Source: Candidatus Saccharibacteria bacterium UBA5170 (GTDB taxonomy: Bacteria; Patescibacteriota; Saccharimonadia; Saccharimonadales; Saccharimonadaceae). Taken from it: a stretch of 34,875 nucleotides of DNA. Location: assembly GCA_002413425.1 (NCBI GenBank), contig DHWY01000003.1:105197-140071 (forward strand), in the 5' to 3' direction. The position numbers and the translations under genes were made by a program. Position 1 is the first letter of the stretch. Every line of letters starts with the position of its first letter. Below the pieces are notes generated by a model. The model was not told the origin of the DNA and made no database searches. It worked only from the letters and a program-made list of their open reading frames with translations. Positions 23,925 through 31,448 of the stretch are shown one piece after another.

Positions 23925-24458
23925 ATGTCAGCTACTGTAAAAAACGATACAATGCCAACAAAAATAAAAGCTTCAGACCATGACATCTATGGAGTGACTA
24001 CCCTGGTTTCATTCCTAATCCCCATAGCAGGAATCATACTAGGTGTCTTGTATTTATCAAAAAACACCAAAGTTGATCGTAAACTTGGCGAACATCTTAT
24101 TGCTGTCGGTATACTATCATGCATAGTAGCGAGTATAATCTGGTTCACGCTTTTTACTCCCCGTATGATAGTACCTCTGAACACGACAACTATTACTCCG
24201 TCATCAGTAGGTACGGAAACGACAACTCCAACGTGGGATATGAATTCTGAGTACGCAAAAATTACCAAAGGCATGACAAAAAGTACAGTAGAATCAGAAA
24301 TTGGCAAAACAGCTACGAATTGTTCGGAAAGTGAATCTTCGGCGTCAGCAGATAAATACGCCTCATGTACTTATGGCGGTGCAAGTTCTGACGGCGGTAT
24401 TATTGTGGTGAACTATGTAAATGACTTAGTGACTACAACCGAAAAGGCCACCTACTAG
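23925..24458 (+). CDS. Two-pass membrane protein with BLIP/DUF3862-like C-terminal domain
   Basis: The 177-residue product has two transmembrane helices (about 22-44 and 58-78) spaced like DUF4190-type small membrane modules. A Thr-rich linker and a C-terminal domain (about 107-172) follow. The domain pattern SEYAKITKGMTKSTVESEIG, then two cysteines around a Ser-rich loop and GGIIVVNYVNDLV, fits the SmpA/BLIP-like fold known as DUF3862. It probably faces outside. A strong Shine-Dalgarno, GGAGG, precedes the ATG. Function is unknown. Confidence 0.65.
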   Translation: MSATVKNDTMPTKIKASDHDIYGVTTLVSFLIPIAGIILGVLYLSKNTKVDRKLGEHLIAVGILSCIVASIIWFTLFTPRMIVPLNTTTITPSSVGTETTTPTWDMNSEYAKITKGMTKSTVESEIGKTATNCSESESSASADKYASCTYGGASSDGGIIVVNYVNDLVTTTEKATY

Positions 24459-24511
24459 TCATTCGTATAAATGAACAGGTAGAATGCTCAGAGACATTGT
24501 TAAGTCCACGG

Positions 24512-24570
24512 TACAAAGGACGGTTCTTTGTATATCGAGAAATGTTGTGTAATATTTATATGTGGCTAGG
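24512..24570 (+). repeat. 59-nt intergenic repeat, copy B (similarity continues to 24589)
   Basis: It starts with the hairpin TACAAAGGA...TTCTTTGTA (9 bp with one G-T). Its last 10 bases plus the next 19 (24561-24589) match 25817-25845 at 23 of 29 positions. Confidence 0.8.
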
Positions 24571-24680
24571 GCGAAAAGATATCGCTTCGTGTTGTCTATA
24601 GATATGGCTTTTATGTAGCAATATCGATAAGTTTGTAGCATACTAAGCCTATAAATAGGTTATATAGGCGGGAGATACTA

Positions 24681-25757
24681 ATGAGTGATCCACACAAGCT
24701 AACGTTCCGAGAACAGCTCAAAGAGAGCAATCAGAAGTTCAAGGATGAGATGAAAGTAACCAACGCGAAATTCAAAACAGATATAGAGAACCCAAAACCT
24801 TTAACGGCTAAGAGTAAACGCTTTTTCAAAAACTTTGGCATTATTTTGCTGCTAATCTTTTTGTTTCCGGTCGGACTATTTGTAATGTTTAAGAAATCTG
24901 GATGGTCAAAAAAATCTAAGACAATCTCCACTACTGTCGTGGGGGCTTTTGTCGCCTTGATGGTTGTAGGCATAATCAATGCCCCACCTACGACTACGCT
25001 TGATAATATAAAACTTGATAACAACCAAGCAGTCGAGGGTGAAACATATAAGCTAACCGGGTTTGTCACTCCATTAGACTCACTAATCACAGTCAATGGT
25101 AAATCTGTAAAAACCGACAGCCAAGGAAAGTTTAGCTATTCCGTACCACTTCAGGAAGGCGATAATGATATTACTGTTATTACAAAAAATGGCGATAAAC
25201 AATCAACTTCAGTCTATAAGATTCATAGATATACAAAAGCTGAAGTGATCACCCAAGAAAAAGCTGCTGCCAAGAAAGAGGCCGATGCCGCCGCCGCAGC
25301 CGCAAAAAAGAAAGCCGATGATGCTGCAGCAGCGCAAGCCAAGCAACAACAAGCAGCTGACGCCAAAGCCAAGGCAGACGCAGACGCAGCAGCTGCGGCT
25401 GCTAAAGATAAAGCCGCCGCCGATGCCGCCGCTAAGGCTAAAGCCGCCGCCGATGCCGCCGCTGCCGTAACGGTAAGTCAGAAAAACGCACTCAACAAAG
25501 CAAAAGACTATCTCAGTTACACAGCATTCTCGCATGACGGTTTAGTGGATCAGCTAGTGTATGAGCAATTTTCTACCACAGATGCTGCATACGGAGCCGA
25601 CAATGTCGGGGCGAACTGGAATGAGCAAGCAGCCAAAAAAGCGAAATCCTATATGAGTTATTCATCATTCTCACGCGGAAGTCTGATTGATCAGTTGGAG
25701 TACGACAAATTCACGCCAGATCAAGCCACGTACGGGGCAAATGCAGTAGGCCTATAA
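24681..25757 (+). CDS. Membrane-anchored surface protein with two Ltp-type repeats
   Basis: The 358-residue product has a charged cytoplasmic start (about 1-47) and two transmembrane helices (about 52-71 and 83-101). An Ig-like/glucodextranase-like beta domain follows (about 104-185), then an Ala/Lys/Asp-rich helical stalk (about 190-263). Two tandem C-terminal units (about 265-311 and 313-358) share the pattern AK-YLSYxxFSxxxLxDQLxYxxF...A-YGA. This matches the Ltp family (PF07553), named for the lipoprotein of Streptococcus phage TP-J34 that blocks DNA entry of other phages. A Shine-Dalgarno, GGGAG, precedes the ATG. A phage-exclusion role is inferred. Confidence 0.72.
   Translation: MSDPHKLTFREQLKESNQKFKDEMKVTNAKFKTDIENPKPLTAKSKRFFKNFGIILLLIFLFPVGLFVMFKKSGWSKKSKTISTTVVGAFVALMVVGIINAPPTTTLDNIKLDNNQAVEGETYKLTGFVTPLDSLITVNGKSVKTDSQGKFSYSVPLQEGDNDITVITKNGDKQSTSVYKIHRYTKAEVITQEKAAAKKEADAAAAAAKKKADDAAAAQAKQQQAADAKAKADADAAAAAAKDKAAADAAAKAKAAADAAAAVTVSQKNALNKAKDYLSYTAFSHDGLVDQLVYEQFSTTDAAYGADNVGANWNEQAAKKAKSYMSYSSFSRGSLIDQLEYDKFTPDQATYGANAVGL
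25411..25463 (+). repeat. Tandem repeat encoding the Ala-rich stalk
   Basis: A 23-nt GCC-rich unit at 25411-25433 recurs exactly at 25441-25463 (period 30 nt) inside the Ltp-repeat protein gene. It codes for the Ala/Lys/Asp stalk and may vary in copy number. Confidence 0.8.
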
Positions 25758-25818
25758 CGTAGTAGATCGTTAGACAACTGCAAATCCATTTTTATAGTGG
25801 TTATAACTTCCTCTATTG

Positions 25819-25836
25819 TGGTGAGGGTGAAAGGAC
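25819..25836 (-). repeat. Partial copy of the tRNA-Pro 3' end (attachment-site candidate)
   Basis: Eighteen bases match the CCA end, acceptor and T-arm of tRNA-Pro at 26004-26021 in 16 positions. A second tRNA piece, AAACCTTCGAC, recurs at 25908-25918 (26024-26034 in the tRNA). The stretch 25758-26003 holds no gene. It contains these pieces, a hairpin at 25906-25950 and the tRNA-Pro terminator. Confidence 0.55.
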
Positions 25837-25905
25837 ATCGCTGCGCTCCTCCGCTCGCACGCAAAAGAAAATACTGGCGTGCTTTCTTTTGTTTAGCTCG
25901 CTACG

Positions 25906-25950
25906 CCAAACCTTCGACTATTTTTGCTTCGCAAAAAGTCGCAGGTTTGG
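25906..25950. other. Long imperfect hairpin near tRNA-Pro
   Basis: CCAAACCT pairs with AGGTTTGG, CGAC with GTCG, and TTTTTGC with GCAAAAA around TTC, with a small bulge and one mismatch. Its outer arm reuses the tRNA-Pro piece AAACCTTCGAC. Confidence 0.6.
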
Positions 25951-25964
25951 GTCCTGACGCCTGG

Positions 25965-26006
25965 CCATAGAAAAAATCCGACACGAATGCCGGATTTTTT
26001 CTATGG
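25965..26006. terminator. Terminator fused to the tRNA-Pro 3' end (usable on both strands)
   Basis: A perfect 16-bp stem pairs 25965-25980 with 25991-26006, with A and T runs. On the minus strand its 5' arm starts exactly with the CCA of tRNA-Pro. Confidence 0.88.
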
Positions 26007-26079
26007 TCGGGGTGAAAGGACTCAAACCTTCGACCTCTCGGTCCCAAACCGAGCGCGCTATCAACTGCGCCACACCCCG
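26004..26079 (-). tRNA. tRNA-Pro (anticodon TGG), CCA encoded
   Basis: On the minus strand the acceptor is CGGGGTG/CACCCCG with discriminator A and encoded CCA. The anticodon stem CTCGG/CCGAG carries the loop TTTGGGA (TGG). The T-arm is AAGGT TTGAGTC CTTTC style with G-T pairs. It borders the AT-rich island, which lies on its 3' side. Confidence 0.93.
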
Positions 26080-26218
26080 ATAACACTTTTTATGAGTGTA
26101 CCTGACAGATTATAGCCCATTCCGACTCATATTTCCAGTGGTAGTATGCATCGTTGGCGGGTTTCTTAGAATTTGCTCAGAAGACAAGAACGCGATATGA
26201 TAAGGGGTAATTACGACA

Positions 26219-27787
26219 ATGAAAAAAACTATTTCAAAGCTATTCGTTAAACTGCGCGCGACCCCTGGCCTGGACTGGATTGTTCTGGGGCTCGGGCTGG
26301 TCGTCTTTACGCTGCTGGTCCTGCACAGCATTACGGCCTCAACCATCTGGTTTGATGAAGCTTTTAGCGCTTATATTTCCCAGTTCAGCTTCTTTGACAT
26401 CGCCCGCTATACGGCGACTGATGTTCATCCACCACTGTATTATTGGATATTAAAATTGTGGACGGAATTTTTTGGAACTTCCGAGTTAGCCTTTCGTTCG
26501 CTCAGTCTACTGTTTGGCACGACGACAATCGCGGCTAGCTTTCTGCTAGTTAGGCGCCTGTTCGGACGACGATCTGCTTGGATAAGTCTGTTGCTGCTGA
26601 TTATCTCACCGATGCTGATACGTTACAGTCAAGAAGCCCGGATGTACACCATGGCGGCGACCATCGCCCTTAGCGCAACCTATGTGCTGACTGTGGCTGT
26701 CGAGTCGAAGCAGCGTCGCTGGTGGGTTCTGTACGGAATACTTGTCAGCCTCGGTATGTGGACGCATTATTTTACTGCCGTGGTATGGCTGGCTCATTGG
26801 GTCTGGCGTGCGGCCGTCGTTCGTCAATCCGGGGCTCGTGGCAAAAAGTATCGTCAAGCATTCTTCAGCAAAGACTGGATGATAGCCCACGTCGTGGCGG
26901 TCGGTCTTTTCCTACCGTGGATACCGTTCATGCTAATTCAGTTGACGGGTATTCAGGGAACGGGATTTTGGATTGGTCCGTTGACGGCTAGTTCACTGAC
27001 GAACTATATAACTAACGTGTTGTTTTATCTGGAGCATGACAAGGCCCAGGGTTGGTACGCGCTGGCGCTGGCAACCATCGTAACGATGCTTGGTGTATTC
27101 GGGTTCAAACTGTACCAGTCATTTAATAAAAGACAGCGCCAGAACTATCTGCTGCTTATTGCGATGGCGTTCGTGCCGGTGTTGTTGTTATTCATCGTAT
27201 CGTTGCCACCGCTCAAATCATCGTTTGTGGAACGCTACCTGATTCCATCGGCGGTTGGCTTTTCACTATTTGCCGGTGTCACTCTGGCGCTGGGAATGAC
27301 AAAACTCAAACCCTTGTGGCAAGCCGCGGCGATTGGCCTTATCGCCATCAGCATGCTGTTCGGTATTTCTAACGTCTATTATTACGGTAACTATAATAAA
27401 AACGCTAACATCAAAGTCAACAGCGGCGAACTGGTCAAAGAGATTCAAGCCCGCGCTCAGCCCGGTGAGCCGATTATCGCTCAGTCGCCATGGATATTTT
27501 ACGAAGCAGTTTTTTATACCAGCACCAACCATCCCGTCTATTTTATTGATGCCAACACCAACTATATCTTTGGGTCGCTTAACATGTTAAAAGACAATGA
27601 CCAGCATAAAATAAAAGACCTGGCTGCCTTTACTACGGCGCATCCGGTGATATGGTACGTCGGTAATAGCACTGGCCAGCCAATAACGTCACCAAATCCA
27701 AGTTGGAAAGAACTACAGCGGTTTTCAATTTATGACCCGATCAGTCAAAAAGACCCTTACGGCGCCATTCAGTACCGAACCGACTAA
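26219..27787 (+). CDS. GT39-type membrane glycosyltransferase
   Basis: The 522-residue protein has about ten or more transmembrane helices. The first external loop carries the acidic pair in WFDEAFSAY (Asp46-Glu47) and a second acidic site in TDVHPPLYYWILK, the hallmarks of the PMT/ArnT (GT-C, GT39-like) family. A soluble C-terminal part (about 405-522) faces outside. These enzymes move sugars from polyprenyl-phosphate carriers to proteins or lipids at the outer face of the membrane. Donor and acceptor here are unknown. AAGGGG upstream is a plausible Shine-Dalgarno. Its stop overlaps that of the convergent OpgC-like gene. Confidence 0.82.
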   Translation: MKKTISKLFVKLRATPGLDWIVLGLGLVVFTLLVLHSITASTIWFDEAFSAYISQFSFFDIARYTATDVHPPLYYWILKLWTEFFGTSELAFRSLSLLFGTTTIAASFLLVRRLFGRRSAWISLLLLIISPMLIRYSQEARMYTMAATIALSATYVLTVAVESKQRRWWVLYGILVSLGMWTHYFTAVVWLAHWVWRAAVVRQSGARGKKYRQAFFSKDWMIAHVVAVGLFLPWIPFMLIQLTGIQGTGFWIGPLTASSLTNYITNVLFYLEHDKAQGWYALALATIVTMLGVFGFKLYQSFNKRQRQNYLLLIAMAFVPVLLLFIVSLPPLKSSFVERYLIPSAVGFSLFAGVTLALGMTKLKPLWQAAAIGLIAISMLFGISNVYYYGNYNKNANIKVNSGELVKEIQARAQPGEPIIAQSPWIFYEAVFYTSTNHPVYFIDANTNYIFGSLNMLKDNDQHKIKDLAAFTTAHPVIWYVGNSTGQPITSPNPSWKELQRFSIYDPISQKDPYGAIQYRTD

Positions 27788-28923
27788 CGCGGGATAATTT
27801 TCATCAACACTTTGTAATGAATGGCGAGGCGAACGAGTAATATCATAGCTAGCGAGATAATGAAGTTTGCCAGCAGCGTCGAAGTGAAAAAGTACAGGTG
27901 GGCAAAGAACAACAAGACTGCCGACAGCGTATAGACGTACAGCGAGTTTTGACCGAACGGAATCAACAGCCACCCGAGCCAACGCTTAAAGTAGTTTTCA
28001 AGGCGGTGGAACAGCCAGAACGAAGCGGCAAACCAGAACGCGAACAAGATAATGCGGGCTAGTGGCATAGCCTCTTTGTCGAAGAATTCTCGGTAGAGGT
28101 TGGTTCCCAGGTCATCAAGTTGGTGGGCTAGGCCGGCCGAGACGGGCAGTAGCATTTTGGCGCCGAAGGCAATAAAGATATTAACTAGCAATGAGATAAC
28201 GGCGACCGTGACGACGCCTGATGTCAGCAGGCGCCTCAAACCCGTCGACAGGCTCATCCACCAGGCGACGATGCGGGGCCAATAGAAACCGATGGTCAGG
28301 CCACTAAAGAAAATGAGCTGCCATGAAAGCGGTTGCCAGTACTCCTGGACGGTATCGGGCAGGAGAGGCGAGTTTGGATATAGCAGCCAGACGCCGATAT
28401 TGACGGCCAGCAGCACGTACCACAGGCCTTTGCGCAGTAGCCACATCGCCAGCGGGCTGACGAGCAAGAAGATACAGTATAGTCGCAGGTAGTCCGCCCA
28501 GCCGTAGAGGTATTGGAAGGTGGCTATTTTCCAGACTGCCTCGAACAGGTTAGTGCCTGGTGGCAAAATGCCGTATTTCAGACCGGGGTTATTCATGTAG
28601 AACCACCAGCCAATCAGGGTGAAGACGGCAGTCAGGATAGTTGCCGTCAGGTATAGTTGGACGCTCCGCTTCAGAAACAGGCGGGCAGCAATCTCCAGTG
28701 GTCTATCGAGCAGTTTGACGCCACGGACGATCCCCAGCACAATGCCGGATATCAGAAAAAAGCCCTCGGCGGCCGATACGAACATATCACCCCGCATCGA
28801 GACCCAGTCGAGGCCATTGGGGAAGAAATCAAGATGATCAAGCAGAATCGCAATCAAAAAATAACCACGCATTAAATCGAAGGTCAGTACACGGGAAGAT
28901 GGCTTGGTTTTAATTTCGGTCAC
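27784..28923 (-). CDS. OpgC-like membrane acyltransferase
   Basis: The 379-residue protein has about ten transmembrane helices and the opening FDLMRGYFLIAILLDHLDFF with Arg and His, followed by AAEGFFLISGIVLGIVRG. This is the OpgC/acyltransferase-3 type of pattern. Such proteins transfer acyl or succinyl groups to extracytoplasmic glycans; the substrate here is not known. The start is GTG at 28923, 9 nt behind an extended -10 box with no Shine-Dalgarno. Its stop shares the bases CTAA with the stop of the convergent glycosyltransferase. Confidence 0.75.
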   Translation of the reverse strand: MTEIKTKPSSRVLTFDLMRGYFLIAILLDHLDFFPNGLDWVSMRGDMFVSAAEGFFLISGIVLGIVRGVKLLDRPLEIAARLFLKRSVQLYLTATILTAVFTLIGWWFYMNNPGLKYGILPPGTNLFEAVWKIATFQYLYGWADYLRLYCIFLLVSPLAMWLLRKGLWYVLLAVNIGVWLLYPNSPLLPDTVQEYWQPLSWQLIFFSGLTIGFYWPRIVAWWMSLSTGLRRLLTSGVVTVAVISLLVNIFIAFGAKMLLPVSAGLAHQLDDLGTNLYREFFDKEAMPLARIILFAFWFAASFWLFHRLENYFKRWLGWLLIPFGQNSLYVYTLSAVLLFFAHLYFFTSTLLANFIISLAMILLVRLAIHYKVLMKIIPR

Positions 28924-28932
28924 TAACCATCA

Positions 28933-28941
28933 ATTATACCA
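28933..28941 (-). promoter_or_regulatory. Extended -10 promoter of the OpgC-like gene
   Basis: On the minus strand TGG-TATAAT, with the TATAAT at 28938-28933, ends 9 nt before the GTG start. It faces away from the peroxiredoxin promoter box at 28957. Confidence 0.5.
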
Positions 28942-28956
28942 GCCCAGCCGATAGAG

Positions 28957-28962
28957 TATAAT
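28957..28962 (+). promoter_or_regulatory. Leaderless -10 box of the peroxiredoxin gene
   Basis: TATAAT ends 7 nt before the ATG at 28970. The spacer TAATTGT has no ribosome binding site. Confidence 0.55.
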
Positions 28963-28969
28963 TAATTGT

Positions 28970-29428
28970 ATGAGACAACCACCATATAATGCCCTAGAAT
29001 TTATGCTCCCAGACGAGTCAGGTGTGGCTCACTCACTAAAAGATTATCACGATCAATGGATAGTATTGTATTTTTATCCCAAGGACGATACGCCTGGTTG
29101 CACCATCGAAGCCTGTAGTCTGCGCGACGCCCGCGACGAGCTGGCGGCACTGGGCGCCGAAGTGATTGGTGTCAGCAAGGACGACGCTAGTGCTCATGAG
29201 AAGTTCAAAGCCAAGCATACCCTCAATTTCACTCTTTTGACCGACAGCAGCGGGGAAGTGATCGAGGCGTACGGTGCCTGGGGCAAGCAGATGTACGGCC
29301 GCGAAGGCATTCTGCGCAAAACCTTTATCATCAATCCTGACGGCGTGGTCGTCAAAGTCTACGGTCGGGTGACGCCGCTCGGTCACGGCAAACAGGTCAT
29401 TAAAGACCTGCGTACCCTGCAATCTTAG
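28970..29428 (+). CDS. bcp: Peroxiredoxin of the BCP/PrxQ type
   Basis: The 152-residue thioredoxin-fold peroxidase has the PrxQ active site YPKDDTPGCTIEACSLRD. The peroxidatic cysteine is Cys44 and the resolving cysteine Cys49 sits five residues later, as in two-cysteine BCP enzymes. GVSKDDASAHEKFKAKHTLN and FIINPDGVV complete the family pattern. It reduces hydrogen peroxide and organic peroxides using thioredoxin. Its end overlaps the convergent gatD stop by 4 nt. Confidence 0.93.
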   Translation: MRQPPYNALEFMLPDESGVAHSLKDYHDQWIVLYFYPKDDTPGCTIEACSLRDARDELAALGAEVIGVSKDDASAHEKFKAKHTLNFTLLTDSSGEVIEAYGAWGKQMYGREGILRKTFIINPDGVVVKVYGRVTPLGHGKQVIKDLRTLQS

Positions 29429-30147
29429 CGGGGACGTCTGGTGGCGACCTGGCGGGCCAGCGTCGCAAATTTGTCGTCAATAACGTCGGTGCTAAAATCA
29501 CCGTATTTTCTGGTGACGGCTTTTTCAATCAAAAAGTCGGCGATGGCGGGGTTCTTTGGCAGCAGTGAGCCGTGCAGGTAACTGCCAATCACATTTCGAT
29601 AGCGTGCTCCCTCGGTGGCATCACCCATGTTATTGCCCGCCCCGAGGCGGACGCGGCCGAGTGGCCTGACTCTTTTACCGAGGAAGGTTTGGCCGCTATG
29701 GTTTTCGTAACCGATAATTTCGCTAAACTCAGCGCTGGCGGTCACGATGTTACCTATCAGGCGCTCTGATTTGCCATGGGTCTCGATATCAAACAAACCA
29801 ATGCCGGGGATTAATTCACCGCTGGCAGTTTTAAAAAACTTGCCAAATAACTGGTATAAACCACAAATTACGAGCATCGGGACGCCGTTATCAGCCAGTT
29901 TTTTCAGCTGCGCGCCAATTGATACTAGGTCAGCTTGAATCTTGTTCTGACCACTATCTTGGCCGCCACCGCCAACAATGATGTCAACGTCATCGGGAAA
30001 TGTATCGCCTGGGTTATACGTTAGCACCGTGACGTCGTAGCCATACCACTGCAGGCGGCGTTTTAAGACGAGCACATTACCAAAATCACCGTAAATATTC
30101 ATATCTTTAGGATAAAGCTGCAAAATAGTAATCGACTGTTTACTCAT
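29425..30147 (-). CDS. gatD: GatD, glutaminase subunit of lipid II isoglutaminyl synthase
   Basis: The 240-residue class I glutamine amidotransferase has the nucleophile Cys95 in VICGLYQLFG and the catalytic His192 in YLHGSLLPKNP. The family pieces VGGGGQDSGQ and GYENHSGQT are present. It releases ammonia from glutamine for MurT, which amidates the D-glutamate of lipid II. Its start overlaps the murT stop as ATGA, matching the usual murT-gatD operon. Confidence 0.93.
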   Translation of the reverse strand: MSKQSITILQLYPKDMNIYGDFGNVLVLKRRLQWYGYDVTVLTYNPGDTFPDDVDIIVGGGGQDSGQNKIQADLVSIGAQLKKLADNGVPMLVICGLYQLFGKFFKTASGELIPGIGLFDIETHGKSERLIGNIVTASAEFSEIIGYENHSGQTFLGKRVRPLGRVRLGAGNNMGDATEGARYRNVIGSYLHGSLLPKNPAIADFLIEKAVTRKYGDFSTDVIDDKFATLARQVATRRPR

Positions 30148-31412
30148 CCGATAGGCTCCACGTCGGTCAGCTTCCCCAGCTCACGTCTGAGGGCTAGCAT
30201 TGCGGTATAGGTACAGTAAATCCGCTTCGGCAGTTCCGTATTCTCGCTGATAAAGCGCCGCAGAGCTTTGGGGAGGTTCTTTTCGACGTGCGCGATGGGC
30301 ACTTCGTCGTATTGGAGCCGCAGGGCCATATCGTAGGCACGAATGCCAGCGACTTTGGCCACGCCACCGGCGCGCAAACTATCAAACTCGACGTCCCACA
30401 GCCATGACATGTCGCGGCCGTCGGCATAGTTATCATTAATGGCGATCATGGTAGCGTAGCCGGCTGGGTTAAATGACTGTAAACCAAGTCGAAATCCGGA
30501 CGGGTTCTTGACTAGGACAAGTTCGAGCGGCTGGCCGTCGATGGTAAGCGTTTCGCCACGACCGAAGGCTGGCGTAACCTCAGCCAGGGCAGCAATGAGG
30601 GTTTTACGGTTGACTGTGTCGCCGACGATAGCTAGGACTAAAGCTAGCGCGGCCGCAGCGTTATAGACGTTATAAATACCAGTCAGCTTGAGCGGTGTCG
30701 TTACTTCCTGCTTGCCAATACGAAAGACAGCGGTGTCATCGGCAAATTTTGTCAGTATAACGTCACCCGCTAGGTTGTTTAACAGTTTAGTGCCACCGTG
30801 GAGATTATCGTCGCTCGGGAATGTTGCCAACAGATCATCAGATAGACCGAAATAGCGTACCTGCTGATTCGACAGGGACTCCTTTAAAGAGGCAATGCGT
30901 TGGTCTTCGCGGTTGAGGACGACAGTGTCAGTAGTCGCGACGGCGATGGTACGCAACAGGTTAGCCGTGGCGTCAATCTCGCCAAAGCGGTCGAGTTGAT
31001 CGCGCATGACATTCAGTATCAGACTATACGTTGGAGGGATGGTACGGACAAAGGTGACGGCGTGTGCCTCATCGAGCTCGAGGACTGCTATATCGGCCTC
31101 AAGATGACCTTTTATGTCGATTTCTCCCAACAGAGCAGCGGCAATCCCTCGGGTAAAGTTACTACCGCTGCGATTGGTAAACACTCGTAAGCCCTGGCTT
31201 TCCAGCAGCTCGACGACCATTTTAGTCGTGGTCGTTTTACCGTTTGTGCCGCTGATAACGACAATGCCGCGCGGGAGTGACGCTAGGGTATCTTTGATAA
31301 AGTTCGGGTCGATACGCTCGACAACCAGGCCGGGGAGCGCCGAGCCGTTGCCGCGCAGTCGGGCCGCCGCGCGAACCGCTTTTCCCAAGATCGTGATATA
31401 GGGTTTGGACAT
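30144..31412 (-). CDS. murT: MurT, Mur-ligase subunit of lipid II isoglutaminyl synthase
   Basis: The 422-residue protein has the Mur ligase P-loop SGTNGKTTTT (about 54-63), LELDEAHA, LNVMRDQLDRFGE, and the C-terminal MurT domain (DUF1727) with NPSGF (303-307) and NDNYADGRDMSWLWD (about 326-340). With GatD it amidates D-iGlu in lipid II, a step known in Gram-positives. The Cys4 zinc ribbon of Staphylococcus MurT is absent: the only cysteine is Cys400, and the matching region (about 185-215) is shortened. TATAAT lies 7 nt before the ATG without a Shine-Dalgarno. Confidence 0.93.
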   Translation of the reverse strand: MSKPYITILGKAVRAAARLRGNGSALPGLVVERIDPNFIKDTLASLPRGIVVISGTNGKTTTTKMVVELLESQGLRVFTNRSGSNFTRGIAAALLGEIDIKGHLEADIAVLELDEAHAVTFVRTIPPTYSLILNVMRDQLDRFGEIDATANLLRTIAVATTDTVVLNREDQRIASLKESLSNQQVRYFGLSDDLLATFPSDDNLHGGTKLLNNLAGDVILTKFADDTAVFRIGKQEVTTPLKLTGIYNVYNAAAALALVLAIVGDTVNRKTLIAALAEVTPAFGRGETLTIDGQPLELVLVKNPSGFRLGLQSFNPAGYATMIAINDNYADGRDMSWLWDVEFDSLRAGGVAKVAGIRAYDMALRLQYDEVPIAHVEKNLPKALRRFISENTELPKRIYCTYTAMLALRRELGKLTDVEPIG

Positions 31413-31419
31413 ATGGTCT

Positions 31420-31425
31420 ATTATA
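31420..31425 (-). promoter_or_regulatory. Leaderless -10 box of murT
   Basis: On the minus strand TATAAT ends 7 nt before the murT ATG at 31412. The -10 box of the divergent gene starts only 12 nt away. Confidence 0.6.
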
Positions 31426-31436
31426 GCGTAAGCAGG

Positions 31437-31442
31437 TATAAT
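31437..31442 (+). promoter_or_regulatory. Leaderless -10 box of the Clp-partner membrane gene
   Basis: TATAAT ends 6 nt before the ATG at 31449. It decides the start, because the earlier in-frame ATG at 31413 lies upstream of the promoter box. Confidence 0.6.
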
Positions 31443-31448
31443 GAAGAC

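Noticed and set aside
22879..24570. CRISPR-like array
   Set aside because: The palindromic repeats are few, unevenly spaced, in both orientations and separated by genes; there are no uniform spacers and no cas genes.
25258..25470. GCC/GCA-rich low-complexity DNA as a stand-alone repeat element
   Set aside because: It is in frame within the Ltp-repeat protein gene and encodes an Ala/Lys-rich stalk, so coding explains it.
25901..26086. Minus-strand open frame of 61 codons
   Set aside because: It runs through tRNA-Pro and its terminator; such frames across tRNA genes are a common artefact.
31413..31448. Upstream in-frame ATG for the small membrane protein before the Clp-like gene
   Set aside because: It lies before the TATAAT box at 31437-31442, so it would not be in the mRNA; it also encodes non-hydrophobic filler.
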